From Montifringilla adamsi (taxonomy: Eukaryota > Chordata > Aves > Passeriformes > Passeridae): 64,000 nucleotides of DNA. How positions within the stretch are numbered: position 1 is the first letter of the stretch; the number at the start of each line of letters is the position of its first letter. The stretch lies in NCBI GenBank assembly GCA_017590115.1, contig JAGGNK010015558.1, positions 359,841 through 423,840 on the forward strand. Direction: 5' to 3'. The notes under the pieces are model-generated. The model did not search any database. It saw only the letters and a list, made by a program, of their open reading frames with translations, and had not been told where the DNA came from. This document shows, piece after piece, positions 50,560 through 61,815 of this stretch. Made by a program: the position numbers and the translations under genes.

Positions 50560-50905
50560 TAGACATCATTAATGTGTGTAAATTATGAAAGGGTGGGTGT
50601 CAAGAGGATGGACCAGGCTCTTCTCAGAGGTGACAGGCAATAGGACAAGAGGCAGTGGGCAGAAACTGATGCACAGGAAGTTCTACCTGAATTTGAGGAA
50701 GGACTTTACTGTGTGGGTGACCATGCACTGGAACTCAGTGGAACTCAGATTGCCCAGAGGGTACGGAGTCTCCCCCACTGCAGATACTCAAGAACCATCT
50801 GTGCTCAGTCCTGTGCCATGTGCTCTGGAATGACTCTGCCTGAGCAGGGAGATTGGACCAGGTGACTATTGTGGTCCCTCCCATCCTGGGGTTCTGTAAT
50901 TCTGT
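50560..50905 (+). mobile_element. CR1 retrotransposon 3' region, sense, longest copy
   Basis: About 345 bases track the CR1 consensus on the + strand: AAAGGGTGGGTGTCAAGAGG, then CAGGCTCTTCTCAG, GACAAGAGGCAGTGGGCAGA, AGGAAGTTCTACCTGAAT, GGACTTTACTGTG, CACTGGAAC, GATTGGACCAGGTGACTATT and a terminal GGTTCTGTAATTCTG. This is the best preserved CR1 in the window and is 5'-truncated. The open frame seen across it is a remnant of the reverse-transcriptase ORF end and 3' UTR, not a host gene. Confidence 0.92.
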
Positions 50906-51281
50906 TTGCAAGGAAAGCATGCAGTGCAAGAAACTCTGTGTTCTTCCTTCCCCTGCACTTCCCAGCTCTGATCCCCTCTGGGTGATGCAGTGTGGGTGGG
51001 TTGCCACAGGGTGCTGGAGAGGGAGGGGGAGATGGAATCCATCAAATACTGCCGTAATATTGGGTATTGATGATGGACAGAGACTGCCTGCTTGGACCAT
51101 TTGAAATCCACTGCTGAACAGTTTAAATCCCAAACTGCTGTGTTACTTGTGGGAGACTTCTGCCTGCAAAATAGGAAAATAATGGGCCAATTCCTTAAAC
51201 AAAATGCCTGAATCTCCTATCAGAAACTTAGCAATAAGGAGCATCATAAGAACAGGTGAAGGAGGTTATCAATTAAGATCT

Positions 51282-51378
51282 CAAGGATCTGGACTTGGTC
51301 CTTTGTTCTTTAGTGGTTGGTTCATCAATGATATGGGAAAAGGAGAGGGAGAGAATAGTGATGTGGCAAAGCTTTTCT
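51282..51378 (+). mobile_element. Decayed LINE reverse-transcriptase fragment (LGP...INDM block)
   Basis: Read from 51282, the frame gives QGSGLGPLFFSGWFINDMGK and continues ...NSDVAKLF. This matches the RT block G-S-V-L-G-P-L-L-F-N-I-F-I-N-D-M...F-A-D-D of CR1/L3-type LINEs, with the catalytic ADD replaced (DVA). It is therefore a dead fragment. It lies 380 bases downstream of the CR1 copy at 50560-50905 but belongs to an upstream part of the LINE ORF, so it is a separate, older insertion. Confidence 0.65.
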
Positions 51379-54300
51379 AACTATTCCTGTATAGACTTCT
51401 GTAAGAAAGACCCTAGTCTTTACTAGAGAATAGAAATGGTAAAACTAGTGTTCTGTGACAAGCTATCTTTCAGGACCTATAAGGATGTTGACAGGCACAG
51501 TCTGCATAGCCATTGCATCATTGTTGTGGGCAAATAGAGTGCTGCAGTTGGAGGTTGCTTGGTGCCCGGCATCTGGTTGGTAATGTGTTCCTTTTAGTTG
51601 CCTTTAATTCATATTTGCTGAGTCTTTTTAAGTCTAATGTAGGGTAAGGCAGATACTTCGTGTAGGTACATTGTCTGATCCTCTCTGTGGGAAGATATGC
51701 TCTAATTAGTAAGAACAATGGAGTGAAGAAGGTAGGAAAGTGATGTGTGCCTGTGTATCATAGAGACCAGTGGCGAAGATCATCTAACCCTTTCTACTCC
51801 ATTTTCTCTTGTCAGATGCTTTGATGTACTTTGGGAAAGGATTGCAGGCTCTGCTGGGCCTGGGACAGAATCAAGCTGGGGGAAATAAATTTCATTGCTG
51901 ATACCAGGGGAGACTCTTCCCAGAGCAAAGTGAACAGGGTGTTTTTAGCAGAGCTTTTGTTCAGGTGGCTGTCATTCTACCTGTGTCCAAAAGTGACCTC
52001 TCCAGCTCTGTTTGTGGTTGTTAACCACATTTTCCATCCTGTATATGTCCCTTCTCCATCTGGGGAGGGGGTGGTGACTCAGAGTTTTCCCCTTCTGCTC
52101 TGGCTGAGAGAGAGCAGTGCCAGCTGTGGTTTAGCAGTGTTTGGGGACAGGCAGCCCACCCACTTGGTACCATAGTGCTGTTCACTGCGGGTGCGGGAAG
52201 GCAACAGTGGTCTTGCACGGAGTCTGCGGATGTGGTGACATTCCTTTGCTTCCTTCCGTCTTGCCATGAACCACAGGAATGGTCTGACAATAGACAATAC
52301 ACGGTACTATCTCTGAAAAACATTTAAATTTTATGAATGTATTTAGGTAAGCATTGGTTGAAAGAATTTAAGGCATTACATTATTTATCAAAAGTGATAG
52401 CCTTAGATAATACACATAAACCCCCACAGTTGTTCTTTATCTTCCCATCTGTACCTTGGAGTAGAATGAAAAATATTTTGTCATTAGAAAGAGAGGTTAA
52501 TATTTTCCAGCTAAAAGCACCTTTTATCTCATAAGTGGTCAGATCCTTGCAGTAGCTGCCTGCAAATGCCACTACTTTGGAAGGAAGGAGTAGCAGGTGA
52601 AAAGTGTATTGGATCACCCTACAAAGTGCAAGAAACAAAATATTTTTAGTCAAAGACTGTAGGGCAAAGCCCTTCTTTGTGCAAAGAACAGCATGACATC
52701 TTTCATGGTCACATAAAGGAGTTTTACAAATAAGAAAAAAGAAGCCTTTCACAAGGCCCAAACAGAGCAAGTAATGTGAGTGATATTCTATTAACCCTTC
52801 GGAAGTAGGGGTTAAGGTTGAGAATTTATCTGCACTTTCAGACTGGCATTGACAAATTCCCGTGCAAGATCCTATTCAGGGGAAGGTTGCAGTGTGCAGG
52901 TGAAAAGCCCAAGAAATTGGACAAAAAAGGGATAATAAACAGCAGGAGTGCGTGATCAGGCAGAAATTTAGTTGTTGGATTCTCTGAGAATTATGTAATA
53001 GGGCTGCTGTTGAAAAATTATTTAACAATCTTAATTACTCGTTTGCGTTAGAATGTTAAATGCACATGGCTTGTTGGAGGAAGGGAGGACAGGCAGTAAC
53101 TGAGCAATCAGTGCAAACATTTATGCAGTGTACAGAGGTCATTCAGGAAAGTAAATGTCTCGGCATGTAAAATATTTTAATGCCATTAAATACATTGGCT
53201 GCATTTCCTCATGGTGAGTGCTTTGTTCAGCTCTAGTCACCCCTCCCTAAACTAAACATAAGTCCAGAAAGACCAATGAGAGTGAGTTCTTTTAGCTGAA
53301 TCTATAAGTGAAAAAAGCCAGATTTACAGAAAATATTCTGCAAATCACAGAAGTAAGCAAATTTTACCACTTCTCATAAAACAGAACCAAAGAATAATTG
53401 ATGAAATTGAAAGGTGAGAAATTTTACAACAGCTCTCTACATTTAAACTGCCCTTTGTCCATGGAACACTGCCATTTGTGCGTGTCTGAAATGAAAACTT
53501 TTATTTTGGTTGGTGTTAAATATATCCTATGAGCCAGACAGCACACTTGTGTAGGGACAATTACTGTGTAGAGGGGAAATCATCTCTGTTGGAGCAGTTG
53601 GGAAGGCTTTCCTTGATGGGCTGTTTCCTATCCATTTCTCAAACTGTGGCCATGGTGGGAGGCAGGCGAGTGCCCTGGGTGGTGTGCAGGTGGGAAGGAC
53701 TTGGTCAGTGCCTGCATTCCTGTATGCCCAGGGGATTTATCAGTGCAATTTGAACCTGACATTCCAGAGAGTGGAGATATTTTGAAGTGGATGCTTAAAG
53801 CATGGATTTATATCCTCCCTGTATTTTCCATTGTCTGTTGTAATTCCCTGGGGCAGTTAATTATACATATAAATCAAACAAAGTCTCTGAGAGTGTCTAA
53901 TATTTAAAGTGAAAGTCTAAGGCTTCCAGTGTCTGGGGTGAATTATTCTTTTCAGGCCTAACAAAGCTGGCAGAACTTCAGTTAAGGGAAGGACAGAACA
54001 ATGATGTGTTTCAACTGTGTTTTATGTAATTTGTGCACTTTATGAAGAGCTTGTATAATTATTTTATCCCTGAAAATATGATGGATATTTTTCTAATGGG
54101 TTTTGAATTAAATTTGCATTTGAATTGCGTTATTTCCTTCAACAAATACATTGTTATCTCTGACTGAAATGTGGATCAAAGAATCACTTGAAACATAATA
54201 CAGAAGTAGTGCTGCAGACCCTAGTAGCCTGAAAAATAATTGAAGTGAAGTAAGGAATGTTAACAAGCTCAAATGTCATCATCTTCCAAAACCTGACATT

Positions 54301-55087
54301 TAAGCTGATCCACATTCCCTCTTCTCCTTTATGTGGAATACAAAACCACATGCATTGTGGGGTAACTAAAAGAAATGTTTGCTGGAGTTGGTTAAGAAAC
54401 AGTGGACATGTTATTTTTGTATTAGCTCTTGTATAGCCACATATAAGCCTGTTCGAAAAAAATGTAGTTTGTGTAGCGTAAAGATGTTGGGGGAAGGGAT
54501 AATGAGTTCCTACTGAATACTAATTGCCTATGAGTTGTTCAGGGAGACTGTATAAGAATGGAAGATTTGTTGTAAATTAGTCACTAGCTGTATTGTGCAT
54601 TGCAGTGAGGTTAGACCAGAGCTGTAAAGGTGCCAGCTCTACAAAGTCCTGATGATTCACTGTCTAACTTGTTGACTGAGTGAAGGAGAAATTACTGTGC
54701 AGACTAAATATTATTGGAAAAAATGCTCCTCTAATGGCAGTGTAATCTTTCTTCATGACACTTAAGTTTTAAGCTCATTTGAGCTAGAAAGATGGGAGTG
54801 ACAGATTCTGAGTGAGTTATCACTGCTTTTCCAGCTGCAGCATCCCAAGGTCTGCCAAAATTATAATCGCTGAGAGGAGGGGTATTGCTCTGGAGTGATA
54901 TAGAGCCCAGCAGATTGATTAGTCCTCATAGCTTGGTGTTCATCTTTGGCTTCCTTAGTTCCAGCATTTTGCCTGACCTTAATTTGAGATCTTCTAACCC
55001 CCATTTTTAACATGGAAACAAAGCTTTGCAATAGTTTATTTGCTTTTGAGAAGTATTTTCTCATTCCTTATCCGGCTCCTATTGTTT

Positions 55088-55418
55088 TCATTTGCATCAA
55101 AATGGAAAGGTGAGTTAATGATTCATTGGCACACAGTGACCTTTCAAATAGCTCTGGACCACGATGCAGCAGCTCAGCCCGAAGCTCTCATACTTCAGCC
55201 TTTTTGCTTCTGCTTTAATATTTGCAGCCCGATCTGTCTACATGCCTGGACGCCTGAAGAGAGCAAACATTTACAGCTTCTCCCTCCCCTGTGTTTAGTG
55301 GGCAATTTGATCCTTCTTTGTCCATTCGTTTATTCCACATTACTCTTAGGCTTGACTTGCTATTGAGAACAACAAAGTGCAGCTTTGGGAATCTGCTCTC
55401 TGTTTATTTAGCACAAAA
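55088..55418 (+). promoter_or_regulatory. ARHGEF28: Possible promoter/5' leader of the short ARHGEF28 isoform
   Basis: The 330 bases before the alternative ATG contain a perfect octamer ATTTGCAT (55088-55095), a pyrimidine-rich stretch near 55280 and no recognised repeat or upstream coding sequence in frame. There is no CpG island and no clear TATA box at a standard distance, so transcription start cannot be placed. The alternative reading is that the TTTATTTAG at 55403-55411 is an acceptor, making this an internal exon that begins at 55412. The function is inferred only from the exon next to it. Confidence 0.3.
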
Positions 55419-55503
55419 ATGGACTCAGACTCTGATTCACCTTTTAATTACTCTTGGCCTTCCTTACCTAAAATGAGGATTCGAAGAAGGGCATCCAAAC
55501 CAG
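55419..55503 (+). CDS. ARHGEF28: Alternative ARHGEF28 first coding exon (short isoform)
   Basis: The ATG at 55419 sits in a good Kozak context (A at -3, G at +4). The frame reads MDSDSDSPFNYSWPSLPKMR followed by IRRRASKP and one G, ending CCAG/GTAGAA. The single leftover G joins AG at 63098 to give Glu, continuing HRHSTLDVLRKLKP in the known ARHGEF28 frame. The peptide is acidic and serine-rich, then strongly basic (R-I-R-R-R). RRAS fits a basophilic-kinase target site (R-R-x-S). A protein started here would lack the ankyrin-type N-terminus but could keep the C1, DH and PH domains encoded downstream. Evidence is start context, donor, exact phase fit and protein-like composition. I did not verify it against any transcript. 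An acceptor-like TTTATTTAG just upstream leaves open that it is internal. Confidence 0.72.
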
Positions 55504-55922
55504 GTAGAAAAAGCTATCTTCTTTTAAATGACTCTTGCTTTACAGCTCTGCCTCCTTTAATTTTCTGCTTCTGTGAAGGTGGCTCTATAAACAGCTTGCA
55601 TGAGGTAGCTTTTTTTCTATCAAAAGTGCATCTCACTCTTTTTAATGCCTTTTTAGATAATGGAGTTGGAATTCTTTAAGTAAAAAGAAAATATTTTTTT
55701 CTCCAGATTATGTACTGTTCTTTACAATTTTTTTTATTTCTTTACTCTCTTAAAGCTTTTTTTTTTCCCTTCTTGATGTATGTGTAGCTGTAACTGAACA
55801 ATTCAGACACCCTGGAGCTGCATGGGATGGCAGCAGCTGAAAAAGTTCTGCTGGTTGCAGTTATTTTCATTTAGGGAGAATTTGGTAATTCAGTTATGCC
55901 TCAACAGCTAACAGGTTTTTGT

Positions 55923-55924
<2 letters not shown>

Positions 55925-55961
<37 letters not shown>
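55925..55961. repeat. 37-nt poly-T run
   Basis: Thirty-seven consecutive T residues lie about 420 bases after the alternative exon. On the minus strand this is a poly-A tail-like run, but no retrosequence was recognised next to it. Its length is likely variable and error-prone. Confidence 0.95.
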
Positions 55962-55965
<4 letters not shown>

Positions 55966-58900
55966 ATGAGAAAAAGCATGCCAGAATGAAGAGGAAAATG
56001 AAATGGGTCAGTTACTGTCTTTGCACAGTTAGACATTATCCTTCTTTGTGGAGAAATCTTTGGGAGGTAGGGATTATAAATGCTGTCAGTATGAGAAAGG
56101 GGGGTTTTAAGTAGGCTCAAAGACACTGACCAGTAAGTTTATGTAAGGAAAAACTATGACTGGAAGTTTTAATGAGGAAATAAAAATTTTTACTACATAT
56201 AAAAGGAAAATAATGGAAAAAATATTTCTGCTTATTTTCATAGAATTGGGAGGTTTTCTGCGTTTCAGAAAGGGAAGAAAAACCAAATCTGAGAAATAAG
56301 ATGCATCAGTGTCATTAAATACAGTAAGCCAAGAGACTAATTTTTACACAGACTGAGACTTTCACCTAGTTTAGAGTGGAAAATGTGTACAGAATGCATG
56401 TTTTAATGTGCGAGGCACTTTGTCAACTTTTTCCTTCTTTTCATGAGGAAATACAGTATTTCCCAACTGCACAGGAGTTTCTGCAGTGTGTATGAATGCA
56501 CATGCAATTTGCAGAGATGAAATGAGTTTCAAGTTGCACAGTATATGTTTACTCCGTCTCAAAGGAGGACTCATTTTATCTGTAGATGCTGTAGCTGTGC
56601 ACTTACCTTTCATTCACCTTTGTTTAGACAGATCTTTTTTAAGTACTCGACCAATTGTAAAGCACTGGATAAAGATGTGGTGTTTGTATGTTACAGTATT
56701 GCACCTTATTTTCCATCCCTGTTAATAATATACCACGCATGTAGCTTGTACGCACAGCTGACCTTATATGTGGGGTTGGAGCAAGGAGGTGCTTTTGGGT
56801 GCCTGTGCATATTTCAGTGGTAAAGTTCAAGGGTTTGTTTGTACTTGGCGGATTGAAATTCTGTGTTGATGTGGTGGGAGAAGTGCCTTTGCAAGGGAGA
56901 GCAGGCTCATGATCTAAGCTTGTGGTCTGTGTCTTTTTCTGCAAGTGTTTGAACGTGACCAGTTGGTCCTGGCATGCAGGTGTGAGGCACCTAGCCCATG
57001 GCTGCATTTCATTCTTGCAGGGGTTCAGGTCTCAGTGAACAAGAGACTTGCAATGCCTGGCAGGAAACAGTGCAGGGTTCTTCCAGCCACTCCACAAATC
57101 ATGAAATTGTGTATCTGTGCTGGGTGCTCCAGCTGTTCTGGACCATGAAATTTCAACTGCCACCCTTCCCCACTGGAACATCAGGCCTTTCGTATCCTTA
57201 CCTAGGGTTGCTCCTCTTGGGAGGCCGGGCAGCTGTGCAGACTGTCCCACTCTTTGGAATGGAGAGTCAAAGTTATCACACACCACTTCCCATCAATGTT
57301 TTCACATTTTAAGGCCCAAAGTTTCATCGCTGCTCAGGAACCTTTCAGACTGCATGTGCAGCCCCTGCCCTTTCCCTGAACTCCTGGAGTCTGTTAGGAG
57401 CCAAGTGCAGACTTCTCTCCTTTGGGACATGCATTGCAGATTGGCCCCTCCTGCTGAAGCTGCTGGGCATGAAATTTTTTAAAGGATTTTAGGATTTCAT
57501 TTAAAAGATAATTAGGCTATACAGAGAATGTGAACATGACTCTTAGTGATTGGACTCGGGAGAGATCTAGGATTTTCTCCTTGTTGCAAGACATAAAAGG
57601 AATTTATTTTGTTATTTTATGTGAAATTGCTACTAGGCATAGTCCTTACTCTGCACAGTCCTACCTGCTCAGAGACAGCGACTCTCTCAGGGTTTTTGTG
57701 AGCTTTAAAAACCTTCAGGGGTGCTGAGAATATCTGTCTCTGATAAGTCTGTTCTACTGCACTGGGAGGTGGGAGTTACACACTGAGTCCACTCGTGCAG
57801 AGGTGTGAAGTGAAACCAAACATCCCACATCATGGGAAAGTTTGTAAATTTTTTTTTTTTTAATACTGTTCTATAAAATGAGGCACCAACTTGTTTCTGT
57901 TTGCATATTCATTTGTGTAGTAGGTAAGGTGCCTTCTTCAGGGAGGGAGTCAGGACCATGAATCCCAAGTTGAAAACAGATGCTTTCTTGCAGCCCACAT
58001 TTAGGTGAACAAGGCCAAAGTCAGATTGACAAGTGGTTTTATTCTTAGTGCCTATTTTAGGACTCCATCTTGAACCTGTTGGCATTATTTTCCAGCATCT
58101 ATATGCCTGATCTCCCTGTTTAGGATATAGGTAACACAGTGCTTTAGTTTCCACTTTGCAGATTTAAGACAGTTAAATGTTCATCCATGACAATAGCACT
58201 CCAAAGCCTACCTAATTTACCCTCCATGTAGGCTTGTTCTCAAGTACTTGCTTAATTTTGCTGTCAGGAGAAGTTGTGCTGTCTGAATGAAGGCCTAAGA
58301 AACCTCAATTAAGGGCGCAGTTCTCCCCGTGAAACTGTATGGTTCATATCTATAGATGTGCATGTTGTTTCAGTTGGACACATGCTAGGAACTTCTTTCT
58401 AAAAATTCAGGTGACCTGTGTTTACAGCAGTGTATCTGCAGTCCTGCATGACCCATGCACTTAGCTGTCTGTATTTTCACTGACTTCCAATTATATATTA
58501 ACCCTGCTGAGATTGCTCTGAGTAAATGTGATGAGCTGTCTGAAAACTGTTCATTGTATCTAGAGAAGGGAATTTGTAATTTCTTTCCTGGTTCTTGGCT
58601 TGGTCATGTTGAAGTATTTAACTGCTCTTTTGCTGTGTGTTCTCCCATGAAACAAGTTAAGTTTTGATTTTTAAAAAAGTCAGTGTTGTGTTCTTGCCAT
58701 TTTTCCGACACAGGCCATTCAAGGCTATACATTTTCTTTCACTAACATAAAACATGTTTTTAATTACTGCTATGATGATAATGTGTTTCTTTAAAGTTAT
58801 AGTATTTGTATAAGCTTGTTGGCTGGCAAAATACACAGACCTTGCTGTATTACTCTATAATATTAGAGAAGATGTAGAGAACTTGTGCCTAGTTAGTCTT

Positions 58901-59363
58901 TGATCCAGGTCTTTTATTTTGCCCATGTTTGGAGATTATTCTTTCCAGCATGACATCTAAATAACATCTTGACTGTTTATCAGGCAGATGGCAGAGATCC
59001 ATAGGGTCTTCTAAAGGAAGCATGTCTTTATTATTTCTCTGTAATCACAGTGTAGAGCCAGAGGGTGTTCAGTTCTGGCAGAAGGATTAGCTTGTTGAGC
59101 TGTGCTTGCTAGGTTGTTTCACTAGCAAAGGTAGTTCTCCTCTGTCCTATTCAGGTCATTCTTACTTTAGTAAGCATCTTGAAATCCATTTCCAATACCT
59201 TACAGAACCTAAACCCTTCTGGGGACACCTTTGCCAATTTGCTCTGGCAGTCCTGTCTTTTTACAAACTATGCTGAATTTTTGCATCTGCAATGTGAATA
59301 ACCTTTTTGAATGCCCAGGGGAGATTTTTTGAGACATTTTATGTGAAAATGGATTTTGTTGAT

Positions 59364-59406
59364 ATTCTTCATCTTTCAGGCAAGTGCAGCCTGAAAGATG
59401 AAGAAT
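59364..59406. repeat. Perfect 18-bp hairpin with 7-nt loop
   Basis: ATTCTTCATCTTTCAGGC (59364-59381) is the exact reverse complement of GCCTGAAAGATGAAGAAT (59389-59406), loop AAGTGCA. The stem is too short for a typical animal pre-miRNA (usually about 22 bp or more with bulges). The left arm also looks like a splice acceptor (TCTTTCAG), but no coding exon is supported after it. Confidence 0.95.
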
Positions 59407-59779
59407 CACAGTACACTGAGCTGTTACCTGCTGCCATGTTAACCTTGAGGGAAAGGTCTGCTGATGGTCTCTTTAAGATCTAGAGCACTTGCAGCCAGCA
59501 AGGCAGGCCAGAGGCAGTTATTGAAGCTGTAGGAATGCAGTGTGTGATTTGCACATTAGCAATGATTTTGTCACTTTTTAAACTTTGTGGGCCTTTCCAG
59601 TGGAAATAAGTTACTAGCACAGTCAATGTGTAATTAATATTGCTCTCCCCCATGTTCAGCAAGGTTTTAAACTTCTCATGTTACAAAGTTAGTTTGATGT
59701 TGTCATTTCTTCACATTTGAAATTGACGGGGCAAGGGAGCAGAGTGGGAGTAAAGAGGTGCAGTGGGGTCATACTGCCG

Positions 59780-59837
59780 TTGCACTCAATGATCTTGAAG
59801 GTCTTTTCCAACATACATAATTCTATGATTCTATGAA
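59780..59837 (+). mobile_element. CR1 3' terminus with octamer tail
   Basis: TTGCACTCAATGATCTTGAA, then GGTCTTTTCCAACATACAT, ends in ATTCTATGATTCTATGA, the tandem octamer that marks CR1 3' ends in birds. This is the clearest single marker that the DNA is avian. The left edge blends into unassigned sequence from about 59720. Confidence 0.93.
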
Positions 59838-60354
59838 GCCTGAAATAATTTTTTACCACTTAAAACCCCAATACGTATTTATTTAGTCATCTCACATTTA
59901 ACCACAGGCTAACTGGAGCATCTCCAGGAAAACATATGGCATTTAACACGGGTAATTAATAAGGGTTTACAGATGGAAGATACTGCAGGTAGCGTATTGT
60001 GCTAGAGCTTGTACTTGCAGCATCTTTCTCCAGAATTTGTTACTTAGGTTTTTACTCTTGTACAGAATTTTAAAATAATGTAACGTGTTTTTAGAAGGGG
60101 GATTTGGGTTCTTTCTGGCTTGGGATGTTGCAATCCACTAAGTGACTGCGAAGACCCCATGTGACATCACACCCCGAAGGGGAAGAGATCACCCAAGATG
60201 CTCATAGATGTTCATGGTCAAAATGAATAGCAAAAGTCAGAGAGCCCACAAAACCTTACAAAATTTTAGTAGTAAATTACAGCGTGGCATGGAAATTGTT
60301 ATCTAAGGTAGTTCCTGATATCCTCCTGTAAGCACACAGCAGTGGGTTTTTGGT

Positions 60355-60428
60355 AAAGAGGTGGGTTGAAAGGGAGGAGAGAGAGAGGGAGATGACCTAA
60401 AGATGGGGAGAGAGAAAGAAAGGGAGAT
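60355..60428. repeat. GA-rich low-complexity tract
   Basis: It contains GGAGAGAGAGAGGGAGATGA and, further on, GGGGAGAGAGAAAGAAAGGG units. The segments GAGATCACC at about 60187 and GGAGATCACC at about 60424 flank an otherwise unassigned stretch that could belong to an unrecognised LTR-type repeat; see findings. Confidence 0.7.
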
Positions 60429-61699
60429 CACCAGTCGTGGCTTCAATGTCAATCCAGCTAGAGGGGTGTCCAGAGTACATGGGGCTCATGTACAGCCCAG
60501 CTTTTGAGGAGTATGCTTATTTAGATAGTTTTATTACACCCAGGAGCTAAGTTTCTTGCTTTCTATACAAATGAGTTATCACGCACAGTCCATTTTTCTG
60601 GATCTTTCTTGAAATGGGTAAGAGGGCTTTGGGGGTCTTGGATTGTCTTGACCCCTCCCCTACAGTCCATGCCTACTTCTTTACCTCCTTCCTGCACTTG
60701 AGCTGTATTGTGCTGTGCTTATCTCCAGGATCCAGAAGAAGGATATTTGTCTCAGAAAAGTGCTGCCCTACCTCTTGAGCCACATCCTGTTCCTTCTCAC
60801 AGCATGTTATTACAGACAATCCTTGGCTGGCTCCGCAGCTGTCTGTCTATTGCTGTGTATTGGACATACACATCAGCCCCCTTATCTGTGAGGTTTCTGC
60901 ACCCCGCCAGTAGGGACTATTGCAGAAGTCAAGAAACTGACTTCTTAGGCTCAGGTTTACACTGTGATGCGGGAATCCCTAATGCCTGGGCTCTTTTTTG
61001 GGGGTATGTGTTGAACCTGTGTCAGCCTAACAGTGGAGATGTACACCACCCTTGCCTGCTGTACCCAGTGGGTTTATATACAAGAGGGAGTGCAGGCTGA
61101 GGAAGACATTAAGCATACAAGAAGCAATGGAGGCTCTGACACTTTTTTGCCTGGTTGTTGGTTTAAGACCAATCCTTGGAAAGCTTTATTTGCCACAAGA
61201 AAGTCACTTGTCAATTTTGCCAAATCACATTTCCATGTGATGTGAGCTGTCAGAGTTTGATGAGTTGCTGTAGAAAAAAATGCTTTTATATTATTTATAA
61301 ACAAAGGCTTTGGGATCTTGTCAGACAAAAGGAAATGGTTTGCAGCTTTAACAATTCTCAATATGAGTCACTAAAATCGTTAAAATTCTTGCATTGATGG
61401 AGAAACAAAATGAGATGCGTAAAGATGTTTTAATGGTATGAGATCCTAAGGCCTGCCAGGACTCAAAACCAAATATTCATACTGTGCCATTTCTAAATGG
61501 GAATTTCCATCTTTCTCTAAGTATAGAGGTTGCTGTTCTTAGGCTTTATGAAATAGAATCTTAAAATTAAATAAAAGCTGTGGTGTATCATTGCAGATTT
61601 GGCAGTGGTCTGGGACTTTTGCACCAGACCTTAGTAAGTGTTGTTTCTAATCCAGTTGTATTTTTTCATTATGAATTTTCTTGCAATCTGATTCCTATA

Positions 61700-61815
61700 A
61701 GCATCTTGGATGGGCTTTGAGCAACCTGATCTAATGAAGGATGTCCCTGGGCATGACTAGGGGATTGGGCTAGATAACTTTTAAACCTCTCTTTTAACCC
61801 AAACCATGCTATATG
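61700..61815 (+). mobile_element. CR1 3' fragment, sense
   Basis: TCTTGGATGGGCTTTGAGCA, then ACCTGATCTAATGAAGGATG, TCCCTGGGCATGACTAGGGG and ACCCAAACCATGCTAT follow the CR1 consensus 3' region in order. The octamer tail is no longer recognisable. Confidence 0.88.

Noticed and set aside
50585..51133. Open frames of 82 to 132 codons on both strands
   Set aside because: They lie on or beside the CR1 copy at 50560-50905 and are remnants or shadows of it.
51765..51810. Possible further antisense CR1 end (ATCATAGAG...GATCATCTAACCC)
   Set aside because: Only two short words match the CR1 3' end and the connecting sequence does not, so the evidence is too thin to list.
52381..52770. 129-codon open frame on the minus strand
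   Set aside because: No known family, no conserved motif and no splice context. Cysteines are scattered and do not form a zinc-binding pattern.
57117..57482. 121-codon frame in a GC-richer segment
   Set aside because: Three overlapping frames on both strands are open, as expected from local GC content. No homology or splice signals were seen.
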